This document shows positions 7,633-15,406 of a DNA stretch of 20,831 nucleotides, one piece after another. The DNA is from Bacillota bacterium (lineage in GTDB: Bacteria; Bacillota; Clostridia; Oscillospirales; Oscillospiraceae), in the NCBI GenBank assembly GCA_023395775.1, contig JAEWYA010000065.1, positions 1 to 20,831 of the forward strand, given 5' to 3'. The notes below the pieces were generated by a model, which ran no database searches, was not told the origin of the DNA, and saw only the letters and a program-made list of their open reading frames with translations. The stretch's first letter is position 1, and each line of letters begins with the position of its first letter. The position numbers were made by a program, and so were the translations under genes.

Positions 7633-8366
7633 TTTGCTCCCTCCTCTCTGGAGTGACGCTTGCAGACATACGTCCCGGCGGCCTCCTGCTCTGCTATTCT
7701 ATCATATTCCGCCCGGTCGATGGGATAAAACTTTATATACTGTCCGGCCTCCGGCAGGATGGGCTTCTCCCGCTCCGGGGCATACATCCGCACAGGAGTC
7801 CGGCCGATGAGCTGCCAGCCTCCCGGGGAGTCTATGGGATACACGCCGGTCTGTGCCCCGGCAATGCCCACGCTGCCGGCGGGAATTTTGACCCGTGGCG
7901 TTTTCAGCCGGGGTGTGGCGATGGACTCGTCCATGCCGCCCAGATACGTAAATCCAGGTGTGAAGCCCAGCATATAGATGAGATACTCCGGGGTGCTGTG
8001 AATGGCGACAACCTCGTCCGCGGACCTGCCGCTGTGCTCCGCCACGAACGGGAGGTCCGGCCCCTCCTCCCCGCCGTACAGCACGGGAATCTCCAATACC
8101 TCGCTGGGGGGAATCCGCACCTTGTCAAGACCGCCGAGCAGTCCCTTCAGTTTCTTTTCCAGCGCAGCATAGCGGATAATGCCGGGATCATAGTGCACCA
8201 TCAGGGAGCGATAGGTTGGCACGGTCTCAACGATTCCCGCAATGCCGCTGTCTTGCAGCGCGATATTAAACGCCCGAATGCGCCCGTTGATCGCCTCGCT
8301 GATCTCGTTGCCGAATTCCACCGTCACGGCGGTGTCACCGGCATTTAAAAATCTGACTTCGTCCAT
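7629..8366 (-). CDS. pxpB: 5-oxoprolinase subunit PxpB (KipI family)
   Basis: A 245-residue partner of PxpC in 5-oxoprolinase. The family signatures LNAGDTAVTVEFG at the N-terminus, LGFTPGFTYLGG in the middle and RVKIPAGSVGIAGAQTGVYP, SPGGWQLIGRTP near the C-terminus are all present, as in allophanate hydrolase subunit 1 and KipI, the inhibitor of the sporulation kinase KinA. ATG at 8366 follows AAAGGAAC. It is separated from the upstream transporter by 60 nt that hold a perfect hairpin. Its stop overlaps the pxpC start by four bases. Confidence 0.95.
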   Translation of the reverse strand: MDEVRFLNAGDTAVTVEFGNEISEAINGRIRAFNIALQDSGIAGIVETVPTYRSLMVHYDPGIIRYAALEKKLKGLLGGLDKVRIPPSEVLEIPVLYGGEEGPDLPFVAEHSGRSADEVVAIHSTPEYLIYMLGFTPGFTYLGGMDESIATPRLKTPRVKIPAGSVGIAGAQTGVYPIDSPGGWQLIGRTPVRMYAPEREKPILPEAGQYIKFYPIDRAEYDRIAEQEAAGTYVCKRHSREEGAK

Positions 8367-8380
8367 ATTTGTTCCTTTCC

Positions 8381-8407
8381 GTTGGGAGCGGCAGTGCCGC
8401 TCCCAAC
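8381..8407 (-). repeat. Perfect palindrome upstream of pxpB
   Basis: Arms GTTGGGAGCGGCA (8381-8393) and its exact complement (8395-8407) flank a single base. In the mRNA this forms a very stable hairpin between the transporter and pxpB. No T-run follows on the minus strand, and the pxpB ribosome binding site lies just beyond, so it probably sets transcript stability or differential expression. Confidence 0.75.
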
Positions 8408-8426
8408 GTCAATGATACGCCTTCGA

Positions 8427-9659
8427 TCAGGCGAAGAGCTTCAGAATGCCGGGAACGGCCTTTACACCGGCGTAGAGGGAGATGCAGACCACGATTACGC
8501 CCAACACGATCATCCAAGTAGGATGCTTGTAGTTATCGCCTACGATTTTCTTATTGCGGCACGCCAGCAGCATCACGCCGAGGCTCACCGGCAGAATCAA
8601 GCCATTGAATGCACCCGCAATAATCAGTAGCTGGGCGGCGTTGCCAACCAGTACCATCATCAGCGTGGAGAAGGTGATGAAGCCCACAACGAACTGGCGC
8701 TCATACTTGGCGATGAAGGGGTGCAGCGTCTTGAGGAAAGAGACGGAGGTGAACGCCGCACCCACCACGGAGGAAACGCCGGCGGAGAATAGGCACAGAC
8801 CGAACAGCCGATAGCCCAGATTGCCGGCGGACAGGCGGAATGCATCGGCGGCGGGGTTGGCGGCGTTGATAATGGCGTCGGCATTGGCGGCATTCCACTG
8901 GGTTCCGATCATGCAGGTACCCAGCACGGCCAGGAACAGCAGAATACGCACGGTTCCGGAGGTTCCGCAGCCCTGCAGCACACTCTTGCGCACATTGCCC
9001 ACATTTTCGGGACCGGAAATGCCCGCGTCCAGCAGCCGGTGAGCGCCGGAGAAAGCGATGTAGCCGCCGCAGGAGCCGCCCAGCAAGGTGGTCAGAGCCA
9101 CAAACATAGAGGGAATTTCATTGAACTTGGTCAGGCTGGATGCCACCACGCCCAGCGGGGGCTTAGAGATAATCGCCACCGCCAGCACAGTGACCAGAAT
9201 GATGGCAGCCAGAATGGTGGCAACCTTATCCATGATGGTCTTCGCGTTTTTGTTGACAAAGATGATGATGCCAAGGCAGCCGGCAATCACGGCGCCCGCC
9301 TTTTCATTCAAGCCGAACATGGCGTTAAAGCCCAGCGCTACGCCGCCCACGTTGCCCACGTTGAATGCCAAACCGCCGATTGCCACCAGAATGGCAAGCA
9401 CGACGCCCAGTCCGGGCAGCACCTTGTTTGCCACGTCCTGCGCCCGCATCTTGGACACACTGACGATGGACCAGATGTTCATTTGCGCGGTTATATCCAT
9501 CAGGATTGCCAGCAGGATAATGAGAATCAGCGCGGGGCCGTATTGTGCGGTAAACTTGGAGGTCTGGGTCAAAAAGCCGGGGCCGATGGCGGAGGTCGCC
9601 ATCAGGAACGCTGCGCCCAGCAGGACAGATTTGCTCTTTTTCGTCTCGTTCGTATTCAT
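8427..9659 (-). CDS. ycsG: NRAMP-related transporter, YcsG type
   Basis: A 410-residue polytopic membrane protein, about 11 hydrophobic segments, related to the NRAMP divalent-metal transporters. TM1 reads AIGPGFLTQTS, where true NRAMP proteins have DPGN, and the TM6 region reads SGAHRLLDAG where they have MPH. The metal-coordinating Asp, Asn and Met are therefore missing. The gene is second in the pxp operon, between pxpA and pxpB, the position of ycsG in the B. subtilis ycsF-ycsG-ycsI-kipI-kipA operon. A role in importing 5-oxoproline or another organic substrate is inferred from the lost metal site and the context. ATG at 9659 follows GAGGGAAT; the gap from pxpA is 39 nt. Confidence 0.85.
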   Translation of the reverse strand: MNTNETKKSKSVLLGAAFLMATSAIGPGFLTQTSKFTAQYGPALILIILLAILMDITAQMNIWSIVSVSKMRAQDVANKVLPGLGVVLAILVAIGGLAFNVGNVGGVALGFNAMFGLNEKAGAVIAGCLGIIIFVNKNAKTIMDKVATILAAIILVTVLAVAIISKPPLGVVASSLTKFNEIPSMFVALTTLLGGSCGGYIAFSGAHRLLDAGISGPENVGNVRKSVLQGCGTSGTVRILLFLAVLGTCMIGTQWNAANADAIINAANPAADAFRLSAGNLGYRLFGLCLFSAGVSSVVGAAFTSVSFLKTLHPFIAKYERQFVVGFITFSTLMMVLVGNAAQLLIIAGAFNGLILPVSLGVMLLACRNKKIVGDNYKHPTWMIVLGVIVVCISLYAGVKAVPGILKLFA

Positions 9660-9698
9660 CAGATTCCCTCACTTATTAAATTTGAAACCGTGCCGCCC

Positions 9699-10466
9699 TT
9701 ACACAATGGCGGCAATTGGGGCGATCTTCACGCCCTGGGCCTCCAGCGCGGCCCGGATATTTTTCACGAATTCCACCGCGGAGGGATTGTCCCCGTGGAC
9801 GCAGATGGAGTCGGCGCAGATAGAGACTTCCTCGCCGGTGATGGCGGTGACCTTCCCCTCCGTTACCATGCGGACCGTGCGGCGGATGGCCTCGTCCTTG
9901 TCGTGGATTACCGCACCGGGCAGCTTGCGGGGAACCAGAGAGCCGTCCGCCTGATAGGCACGGTCGGCAAATACCTCGCTGGCCACCCGCAAACCCGCGG
10001 CGCGGCCGGCCTCGATCATCCTGCTTCCAGCAAGGCCCAGCAGAATCACGTCCTTGTCCACCTCCACGATGCCCTCCGCGATGGCGGACGCCAGCTCCAT
10101 ATCCTTGCCCGCCATGTTATAGAGCGCGCCGTGGGGCTTCACATGCTGAAGCTTCACGCCCGCAGCGGCGGTGAACGCCATCAGAGCGCCCATCTGATAC
10201 TGAACATAGGCTTTGGCTTCCTTTGGCGAGCACACCATGTTCCGCCGTCCGAAGCCCATCAGGTCCGGGAAGCCGGGATGTGCGCCGATGGCCACCCCCG
10301 CCTCTTTTGCCATGGCCACGGTCTGAGACATTACCAGCGGGTCCCCCGCATGATAGCCGCAGGCCACGTTGACGGAGGATACGTGCCGAATTACCTCGCT
10401 GTCCAGACCGATGGTATACGCGCCAAAGCTCTCTCCCAAGTCGCTGTTCAGATCCACCTGATTCAT
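9699..10466 (-). CDS. pxpA: 5-oxoprolinase subunit PxpA (LamB/YcsF family)
   Basis: A 255-residue subunit of PxpABC. LamB/YcsF signatures are clear: VDLNSDLGE at the N-terminus, NVACGYHAGDP, GAHPGFPDLMGFGRR and VKPHGALYN. PxpA combines with PxpB and PxpC to open 5-oxo-L-proline to glutamate using ATP, a prokaryotic alternative to the eukaryotic OPLAH enzyme. The ATG at 10466 has GGAAGGAG 8 nt upstream. The frame continues upstream to 10550, but that extension would cover the -24/-12 promoter and leader, so it is rejected. First gene of the operon. Confidence 0.95.
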   Translation of the reverse strand: MNQVDLNSDLGESFGAYTIGLDSEVIRHVSSVNVACGYHAGDPLVMSQTVAMAKEAGVAIGAHPGFPDLMGFGRRNMVCSPKEAKAYVQYQMGALMAFTAAAGVKLQHVKPHGALYNMAGKDMELASAIAEGIVEVDKDVILLGLAGSRMIEAGRAAGLRVASEVFADRAYQADGSLVPRKLPGAVIHDKDEAIRRTVRMVTEGKVTAITGEEVSICADSICVHGDNPSAVEFVKNIRAALEAQGVKIAPIAAIV

Positions 10467-10529
10467 ATTGCAAACTCCTTCCTTTTTTCGCCCCGTGGGG
10501 CACAATCGCAATGTATCTGCTAAAGTTAT

Positions 10530-10545
10530 AGCAAATCCCATGCCG
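10530..10545 (-). promoter_or_regulatory. sigma-54 (-24/-12) promoter of the pxp operon
   Basis: On the minus strand CGGCATGGGATTTGCT runs from 10545 to 10530. Against the consensus TGGCAYRNNNNTTGCW only the first base differs; GG and GC are separated by exactly 10 nt. The start point would be near 10519, about 53 nt before the pxpA ATG. rpoN and an NtrC-type activator lie next to it. Confidence 0.8.
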
Positions 10546-10590
10546 AACACCCAATCATTTTACGGATACGTACATATATTTCCCACTTTA

Positions 10591-10605
10591 CACAAATGAT
10601 TTGTG
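10591..10605. promoter_or_regulatory. Candidate activator-binding palindrome
   Basis: A perfect palindrome CACAAAT-G-ATTTGTG centred at 10598, about 79 bp upstream of the predicted sigma-54 start point. This is the size, symmetry and distance expected of an enhancer site for a dimeric Fis-type HTH of an NtrC-family regulator. That the neighbouring regulator binds it is inference. Confidence 0.55.
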
Positions 10606-10606
10606 C

Positions 10607-10644
10607 ATTTTTTATAATTTTGACTTGCTATTTTTTATAATTTT
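10607..10644. repeat. Two 15-bp direct repeats, 23-bp period
   Basis: ATTTTTTATAATTTT occurs identically at 10607-10621 and 10630-10644, directly behind the palindrome. The 23-bp period is close to two helical turns, placing both copies on nearly the same DNA face. Likely part of the upstream activating or bending region of the pxp promoter; low sequence complexity is a caveat. Confidence 0.6.
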
Positions 10645-10664
10645 CACATTGATACTTTTTCAGC

Positions 10665-10713
10665 AAAAAGCACGTCTGTACGGGGAGTCCAGTCGCCCCC
10701 CATACAGGCGTGC
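10665..10713 (-). terminator. Terminator of the symporter-kinase-regulator operon
   Basis: On the minus strand a roughly 16-bp stem (10713-10698 with 10685-10670, two G-U/mismatch positions) is followed by TTTTTGC. It sits 22 nt after the regulator stop codon and isolates the sigma-54 control region from readthrough. Confidence 0.8.
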
Positions 10714-10734
10714 GATTTTGCACGGTTTGAACGT

Positions 10735-12087
10735 TCAATTCCGCACGTTTTCATCCTCCAGCCGACGCTTCAGGGTAAAACGGCTGATGCCCAGCAGCTC
10801 CGCCGCGGCCGTGCTGTTTCCTCCGCACTGCGCCAGCGCGCGGCTGATATAAGCCCGCTGAAACGCCGCCGTCTCCGCCTCCAGGTCGATGGGGCCTTTG
10901 GAGAGGTCCTTCAGTCCCCCGCCGGAGACGGGTCCTCCGGCGGAAGGCTGAAGGGGCGCGCCCCGAAGGGTCCTGCCTTCGCAAAACAGCACCTCCCGCT
11001 CCAAAACATTTCTCAGCTCCCGCACATTACCCTTCCAGTAGTAGCGGCGCATCTCGTCCAGATAGGCCGGGTCGATGGCTTCGATCTCCTTGGAAAATTT
11101 CTGGTTGAAGTGGCGCAGGTAGTAATCCGCGATGACGGGAATGTCCTCCACCCGCTCCCGCAGGGGCGGAATCAATATCTGCATAACGTTCAGGCGGTAG
11201 AACAGGTCCTCCCGGAACGTCCCTTTGGCGATTTCGTCCTCCAGGCGGCGGTTGGTGGCCGCCACCACCCGCACATCCACGGGGATATCCGTGAGACCGC
11301 CCACCCGCTTGAAGCAGCGGTCCTCCAGAAATGTCAGAAGCTTTGCCTGCATGGAAAGAGGCATCTCACCGATCTCGTCGAGAAATACCGTGCCGCCGTC
11401 CGCCAGCTCGAACAGGCCCTTTTTCGTCTTAACAGCCCCGGTAAACGCCCCCTTTTCATAGCCGAACAGCTCCGCCTCCAGGAGGCTGTCCGGGATGGCG
11501 CTGCAATTGATCTTCACCAGGGGCCCCGCCTGTCGGGCGGACGCATAGTGAATCATGTTCACCACTACCTCCTTACCGGTGCCGGTCTCGCCCCGGATCA
11601 GCAGGTCTACATTGTCGTTTTTTGCCAGCAGCCGTATCTGGGACCGGATGGCCTCCGTGGCGGGACTGCCGCCGATCAGCTCCCGCTGCTTGCCCTTCAC
11701 CGCCTTCAGGCTCCGGTCCTTTTTCAGCTCGTCCAGACTGCGGCGGATGGTGAGATTCAGCTCATCCAAATCAAAGGGCTTTTGCACAAAGTCATAGGCT
11801 CCCCGCCGGATGGCCTCCACAGCCTGGGCAACCGTCCCGTAAGCCGTGACCATGATGATGCGGACGTCCTCGTCCAAGCGATGGATGGCCTCAATATAGT
11901 CGGTCCCCACATCGCTGCCCAGACGGTTGTCAAGCAATACCACATTTGGCCGTATCCGCTCCGCCGCGGCGAGTCCCTCGGTGATGTTCCCCGCCGTTTC
12001 CACCTCGTAGCCCAGGTCCGACAGGCCCGCCTCCAGAGAAATGCGGATAAGACTTTCATCGTCGATGACCAATACCCGTTCTTTCAT
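10735..12087 (-). CDS. NtrC-family sigma-54-dependent response regulator
   Basis: A 450-residue activator with three domains. Residues 1-120 are a receiver (acidic D9-D10, phosphoacceptor D53 in VVLLDNRL, T82 and K104 in QKPFD). Residues 135-365 are an AAA+ domain with Walker A GETGTGKE, the sigma-54-contacting GAFTGA loop, Walker B VFLDEIGEMP and the arginine-finger region. The C-terminal 45 residues are a Fis-type helix-turn-helix (GGNSTAAAELLGISRFTLKRRL). It should hydrolyse ATP to open sigma-54 promoter complexes after phosphorylation. Its ATG overlaps the kinase stop as ATGA. Target prediction: the pxp promoter directly downstream. All key residues are intact. Confidence 0.95.
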   Translation of the reverse strand: MKERVLVIDDESLIRISLEAGLSDLGYEVETAGNITEGLAAAERIRPNVVLLDNRLGSDVGTDYIEAIHRLDEDVRIIMVTAYGTVAQAVEAIRRGAYDFVQKPFDLDELNLTIRRSLDELKKDRSLKAVKGKQRELIGGSPATEAIRSQIRLLAKNDNVDLLIRGETGTGKEVVVNMIHYASARQAGPLVKINCSAIPDSLLEAELFGYEKGAFTGAVKTKKGLFELADGGTVFLDEIGEMPLSMQAKLLTFLEDRCFKRVGGLTDIPVDVRVVAATNRRLEDEIAKGTFREDLFYRLNVMQILIPPLRERVEDIPVIADYYLRHFNQKFSKEIEAIDPAYLDEMRRYYWKGNVRELRNVLEREVLFCEGRTLRGAPLQPSAGGPVSGGGLKDLSKGPIDLEAETAAFQRAYISRALAQCGGNSTAAAELLGISRFTLKRRLEDENVRN

Positions 12088-13763
12088 AACGTCTCCTTTT
12101 CGCCTGCATCCGCCCGGCGGAACCGCATTTCAATGCGGGTGCCGCCGCCGGGGCTGCTGCGGATTTTCATCCCTCCGCCGTTCTGCTCCAGCAGACGGCT
12201 GACGATGGCAAGGCCGTACCTCCCGGTGCCGCCGGTGGCAATGCCCTTTTCTACGGAGCGCAGCTTTTCGCCATCCATCCCCGCGCCGTCGTCCGTCACG
12301 GACAAAAGCACGCCCGTGGGTTCGCTCTCCGCCCGCAGCTCAATGTGCCCTCCCGGACCCACGGCTTTCAGACCGTTGCTCACAAGATTCACCAGCACCT
12401 GCTTCATCTCCGCCTCGTCGGCATAGACGGCAAGGCCCGGCTCCGCCTCAGTTCTCATGGTAACGCCGTGGTTCCCGGCAAGCTTTGAATAGAGCATCGC
12501 CACCTCGCCCAGAAGCGGCCTTAGCTCTACCATTGCCTTGTGGCTCTCCCGCTTGCGGGAGAGGTTCAAAAGGCTCTCGATCAGTTCGTTGATGCGGTCC
12601 ACCTCTTTGATGACGCTGGTGCACAGCGTCCGATCCCGCTCCCGCTCCAGCCCCCGGCCCACCACCTGAATGGACGCGCGGATGCCCGCCAGAGGATTTC
12701 GGATCTCATGGGCCAGCATGGCCGCCAGCTTTCCGATGTAGGCCAGCTTCTCGCTCTCGCCCACCTTTTCCTCCATGATCTTGTCATAGGTCACATCGTC
12801 GATGGTGCAAAGGGTCCCGGGCTCCGTCTCAGGGCCGCCGCGCCGAAGCCGCCAGACGCCGATCTGATAGACCCGCATGTCCCCCTGCCCGTTTTCCAGC
12901 CGAATGGCCTGAAGCGGAACGCTGCCCTGGGTGAGATGGCGCTCCAGCACCAGCCGCAGCGTCTGTCCCGCGGCAGAAAATTTCTCATCCGCCAGCATGG
13001 CGCTGGCCCGGTCATTGACGCACAGCACCTGCCCGTCCGCGCCGTAGGCCACCACGCCCAGGGGCAGATTTTCCACGATGCTCTCGTTCAGCGCTTTCTG
13101 CTCCGCCAGAGCCGCGTTGTACCGCCGCAGTTCCTCCAGCATCCTGCCGAACGCATCGGCCAGCTGCCGGGTCTCCGCGCTGCCCACGTCCGTGGGGATC
13201 AGCTCCGGCGCCGCCTCCTGGGGCCGCTCCCCAATGGCGGCACAGGCCGCCGCCAGCCGCCGCACCGGCTCCGAAATGCCGTAAGACACGAAAACACCCA
13301 CCTGAATGGTGACGATCAGCAGGGCAATGGTGGCAAGTATCGCGTATTTCTGCTCCTCCACCAGGCTGTTTTGAAACTCCGCCGGGTCCAGCGTGTAGCA
13401 GAGCCTCCAGCCAAATTGATTGTCGCTTTGCTCCGCCAGAATACTTCCCTGGTCCACCAGCGCGGCCCCCTGTTCCGTCCCCAGCAGGCGGTCGCCCCGA
13501 CCGTCAAGGATGACAAGGCCGCTGTTTTCAAGAGCCGCACAGCCCGCCAGAATGGCATCCTGACCCACGTCGTCCCCAAACTGGCGGATGTCCCAGCTGA
13601 TATAGGACAGCAGCTCCTCCCCCTTGTCCCGCTCCTGCGTCAGCTTGTTCTGATAGCCCTCCCGGAGCATCAGAAATCCGAAGCACAGCCCGGAGAGAAC
13701 ACAAATGCCCACAACCGCCATAAGAATTTTATTCTCAATGGTCAGCGACCGTCTCCGCTTCAT
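12084..13763 (-). CDS. Membrane sensor histidine kinase of the NtrC-type two-component system
   Basis: A 559-residue kinase. TM1 is at about 12-33, an external sensor region of about 105 residues at 34-138, TM2 at 139-161, HAMP at 162-225, and a PAS-like domain at about 240-340 (NESIVENLPLGVVAYGADGQVLCVND). The HisKA phosphoacceptor His352 lies in MLAHEIRNPLAGI, followed by the HATPase domain with N box LVNLVSNGLKA, G1 DDGAGMD and G2 GGTGRYGLAI. The start is the ATG at 13763, which overlaps the symporter stop (ATGA); the open frame runs further upstream but there it is only antisense of symporter sequence in a shifted frame. The sensor domain is not one I recognise, so the ligand is unknown; the symporter substrate is the obvious candidate. 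Confidence 0.94.
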   Translation of the reverse strand: MKRRRSLTIENKILMAVVGICVLSGLCFGFLMLREGYQNKLTQERDKGEELLSYISWDIRQFGDDVGQDAILAGCAALENSGLVILDGRGDRLLGTEQGAALVDQGSILAEQSDNQFGWRLCYTLDPAEFQNSLVEEQKYAILATIALLIVTIQVGVFVSYGISEPVRRLAAACAAIGERPQEAAPELIPTDVGSAETRQLADAFGRMLEELRRYNAALAEQKALNESIVENLPLGVVAYGADGQVLCVNDRASAMLADEKFSAAGQTLRLVLERHLTQGSVPLQAIRLENGQGDMRVYQIGVWRLRRGGPETEPGTLCTIDDVTYDKIMEEKVGESEKLAYIGKLAAMLAHEIRNPLAGIRASIQVVGRGLERERDRTLCTSVIKEVDRINELIESLLNLSRKRESHKAMVELRPLLGEVAMLYSKLAGNHGVTMRTEAEPGLAVYADEAEMKQVLVNLVSNGLKAVGPGGHIELRAESEPTGVLLSVTDDGAGMDGEKLRSVEKGIATGGTGRYGLAIVSRLLEQNGGGMKIRSSPGGGTRIEMRFRRADAGEKETL

Positions 13764-15220
13764 GCCACCGCCTCCTTTTTCCGGCTCAGCACCGACCCCA
13801 GCCACAGCGCCGCGGCGGAAATCAGCGTTCCCGGCAGGGCTGGATGCAGGGGTAGCGCCCCCCGATAGTAAAGGGGATAGAACACCGCCAGCGCCGCAAG
13901 GCCGGACCCAAGCGCGGCATATACTCCGGTCCGGGTGGTGCCCTTCCACAGAAGTGTTCCAAACACCGGAGCCAACAGCGTCACGCTGAATACACCCCAG
14001 ACATCCCCGCCGTAAGTCAGAAGGGAGGCTGGCGGAGACAGGGCCAGCAGCAGCGACAGCGTTCCCCCGGCCATCACCGCCCCCCGGCTCAGATTGACTA
14101 GGGTGCTCTCCTTCAGCGGTCTGGGCCACAGCGCCCCCACGATATCGCACGAGCAGCTGGACGCGATCAGCAGCAGCTGAGAGTTGGCGGTGGAGACGCA
14201 CGCGCCAATAATGGCAAAGAGCAAAAAGCCGCTCCACCCGCTGTACAGGTCGTTGTTGAGGATATAGGTAAAGATCTCGTCGGTGGATAAGGCCGCGTCC
14301 ACCGTGGGGATCAGCACCCGCATACCAAGGCCGATGCTGCTCAGGGTAAAGTAGATCCCCGCCAGCAGCCCCAGGGAGATCCAGATCATCCGTCTGGCGG
14401 AGCGGGCGTCCCGGGAGGCCAAAATCCGCACGGCGTACTGCGGGTTCACCGCAAGGCCCAGTCCCCACCCGAAAAACATGCTGATGCTCATGAGGGGCGC
14501 AAAGTCCCCCTGACCGAAGGGCTTCAGAAGATCGCCAGACTCCGTGGCATACTCCATGCCCGCGTGGGCGTATCCCGTCACCTCCGCCGCGCCGGAGTAA
14601 ATACCGCCAAAGCTCCCCACCCGGGCCACAACGGTCACCAGCAGAACGCCCAGGCCCACAATCATCAAAATCAGATTGAACACGTCGCTGCGGGTCACCG
14701 ACTGGTAACCGCCGAAGGAAGTATACAAAATAAAAAGGTACACCAGCAGAATCGCAACGCTGTAAGGAATGCCGAACAGGGTGGACGCCACAATGCCGAA
14801 GCCCTTGATCTGGATCACCAAATACAGCACGTACACCGCCGCCAGCAGGACTCCGTAGGCGGCCTGAAGTCCTCTGGACCCATATCGGACGCGAAACAGC
14901 TCCGGCACCGTGGTGACCCCCGCGGCGTACAGCCGCCCGCTGATCAGCACGATCAGCAGCGCCCCCAAAAACCAGGGTACCACGCTGAACGTCAGCGCGG
15001 ACAGTCCGCTCTCATACACGGACCCGGTGAGACTGAGGATGCTGGCGGCGGAGACCCACGTTCCAACGAAGGTACACACGCACCGCCACAAAGGCAGCCG
15101 GCGGTCGCACATAAAAAACTTGCTGACGCTGTCGCTGTCCCGCAGGCTGCTTTTGCCGATGACCAGCAGGATGGCGGAATAAACCGCAAAATAGATGAGA
15201 TAGAGCAGAGTTTTGTTCAT
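13760..15220 (-). CDS. Sodium:solute symporter (SSS family)
   Basis: A 486-residue permease with about 13 hydrophobic segments, of the proline/pantothenate/Na+ symporter superfamily. The N-terminal LLYLIYFAVYSAILLVIGKSS, FFMCDRRLPLW, VGTWVSAASILSLTGSVYESG and the TM5-6 motif TSFGGYQSVTRSDVFNLILM are typical. Substrate cannot be read from sequence; an organic acid or amino acid such as 5-oxoproline would fit the circuit. ATG at 15220 is chosen over 15268 because the family N-terminus starts there and GGGGGA lies upstream. It is first in the operon and couples to the kinase by an ATGA overlap. No convincing sigma-A or -24/-12 element is visible upstream; TTTTCA-N17-TAGGAT (15300-15272, minus) is a weak candidate. 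Confidence 0.9.
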   Translation of the reverse strand: MNKTLLYLIYFAVYSAILLVIGKSSLRDSDSVSKFFMCDRRLPLWRCVCTFVGTWVSAASILSLTGSVYESGLSALTFSVVPWFLGALLIVLISGRLYAAGVTTVPELFRVRYGSRGLQAAYGVLLAAVYVLYLVIQIKGFGIVASTLFGIPYSVAILLVYLFILYTSFGGYQSVTRSDVFNLILMIVGLGVLLVTVVARVGSFGGIYSGAAEVTGYAHAGMEYATESGDLLKPFGQGDFAPLMSISMFFGWGLGLAVNPQYAVRILASRDARSARRMIWISLGLLAGIYFTLSSIGLGMRVLIPTVDAALSTDEIFTYILNNDLYSGWSGFLLFAIIGACVSTANSQLLLIASSCSCDIVGALWPRPLKESTLVNLSRGAVMAGGTLSLLLALSPPASLLTYGGDVWGVFSVTLLAPVFGTLLWKGTTRTGVYAALGSGLAALAVFYPLYYRGALPLHPALPGTLISAAALWLGSVLSRKKEAVA

Positions 15221-15343
15221 AGCTGATTTTTCCCCCATGTGCCCGTGTGGCTTCGCCTTTTTTTGCATATCATCCTATCATACCCCGCCGGATTTGAAAA
15301 CCCCCGGCGCCCGTCTTCCTTAAACGTGGGAAAACGATTCCTC

Positions 15344-15372
15344 TTTTCATTTGACAAAAAATCTGCTATTAT
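15344..15372 (+). promoter_or_regulatory. Possible sigma-A promoter of rpoN
   Basis: TTTTCA (15344-15349), 17-nt spacer, TATTAT (15367-15372). An inverted repeat GCTATT/AATAGC (15365-15370, 15379-15384) overlaps the -10 and could be an operator. A TTGACA at 15351 has no correctly spaced -10. Confidence 0.4.
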
Positions 15373-15406
15373 AAGAAAAATAGCACTCACGGCAAGGAGG
15401 CGGACC

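Noticed and set aside
9039..10523. 494-residue plus-strand open frame
   Set aside because: It is antisense to pxpA and the transporter, rich in His/Arg/Gly with no recognisable domain; a shadow of high GC at third positions.
10467..10550. 28-residue N-terminal extension of PxpA
   Set aside because: It would cover the -24/-12 promoter and the ribosome binding site; PxpA family proteins begin at MxQVDLNSDLGE.
10607..10644. Direct repeats as a CRISPR or mobile-element end
   Set aside because: Only two AT-rich copies, no spacers of uniform size, no cas or transposase genes, and a regulatory position.
13764..14468. Open upstream extension of the kinase frame (would give 794 residues)
   Set aside because: It overlaps the symporter gene on the same strand in another frame and has no domain-like sequence; the kinase starts at the ATGA overlap with a typical membrane-kinase N-terminus.
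15221..15268. 16-residue upstream extension of the symporter
   Set aside because: The extension is basic and unlike SSS N-termini, while ATG 15220 starts directly at the first membrane segment with a purine-rich site upstream.
15351..15375. TTGACA ... TATAAG as the rpoN promoter
   Set aside because: The spacer is only 13 nt, too short for sigma-A; the TTTTCA/TATTAT pair with 17 nt fits better.
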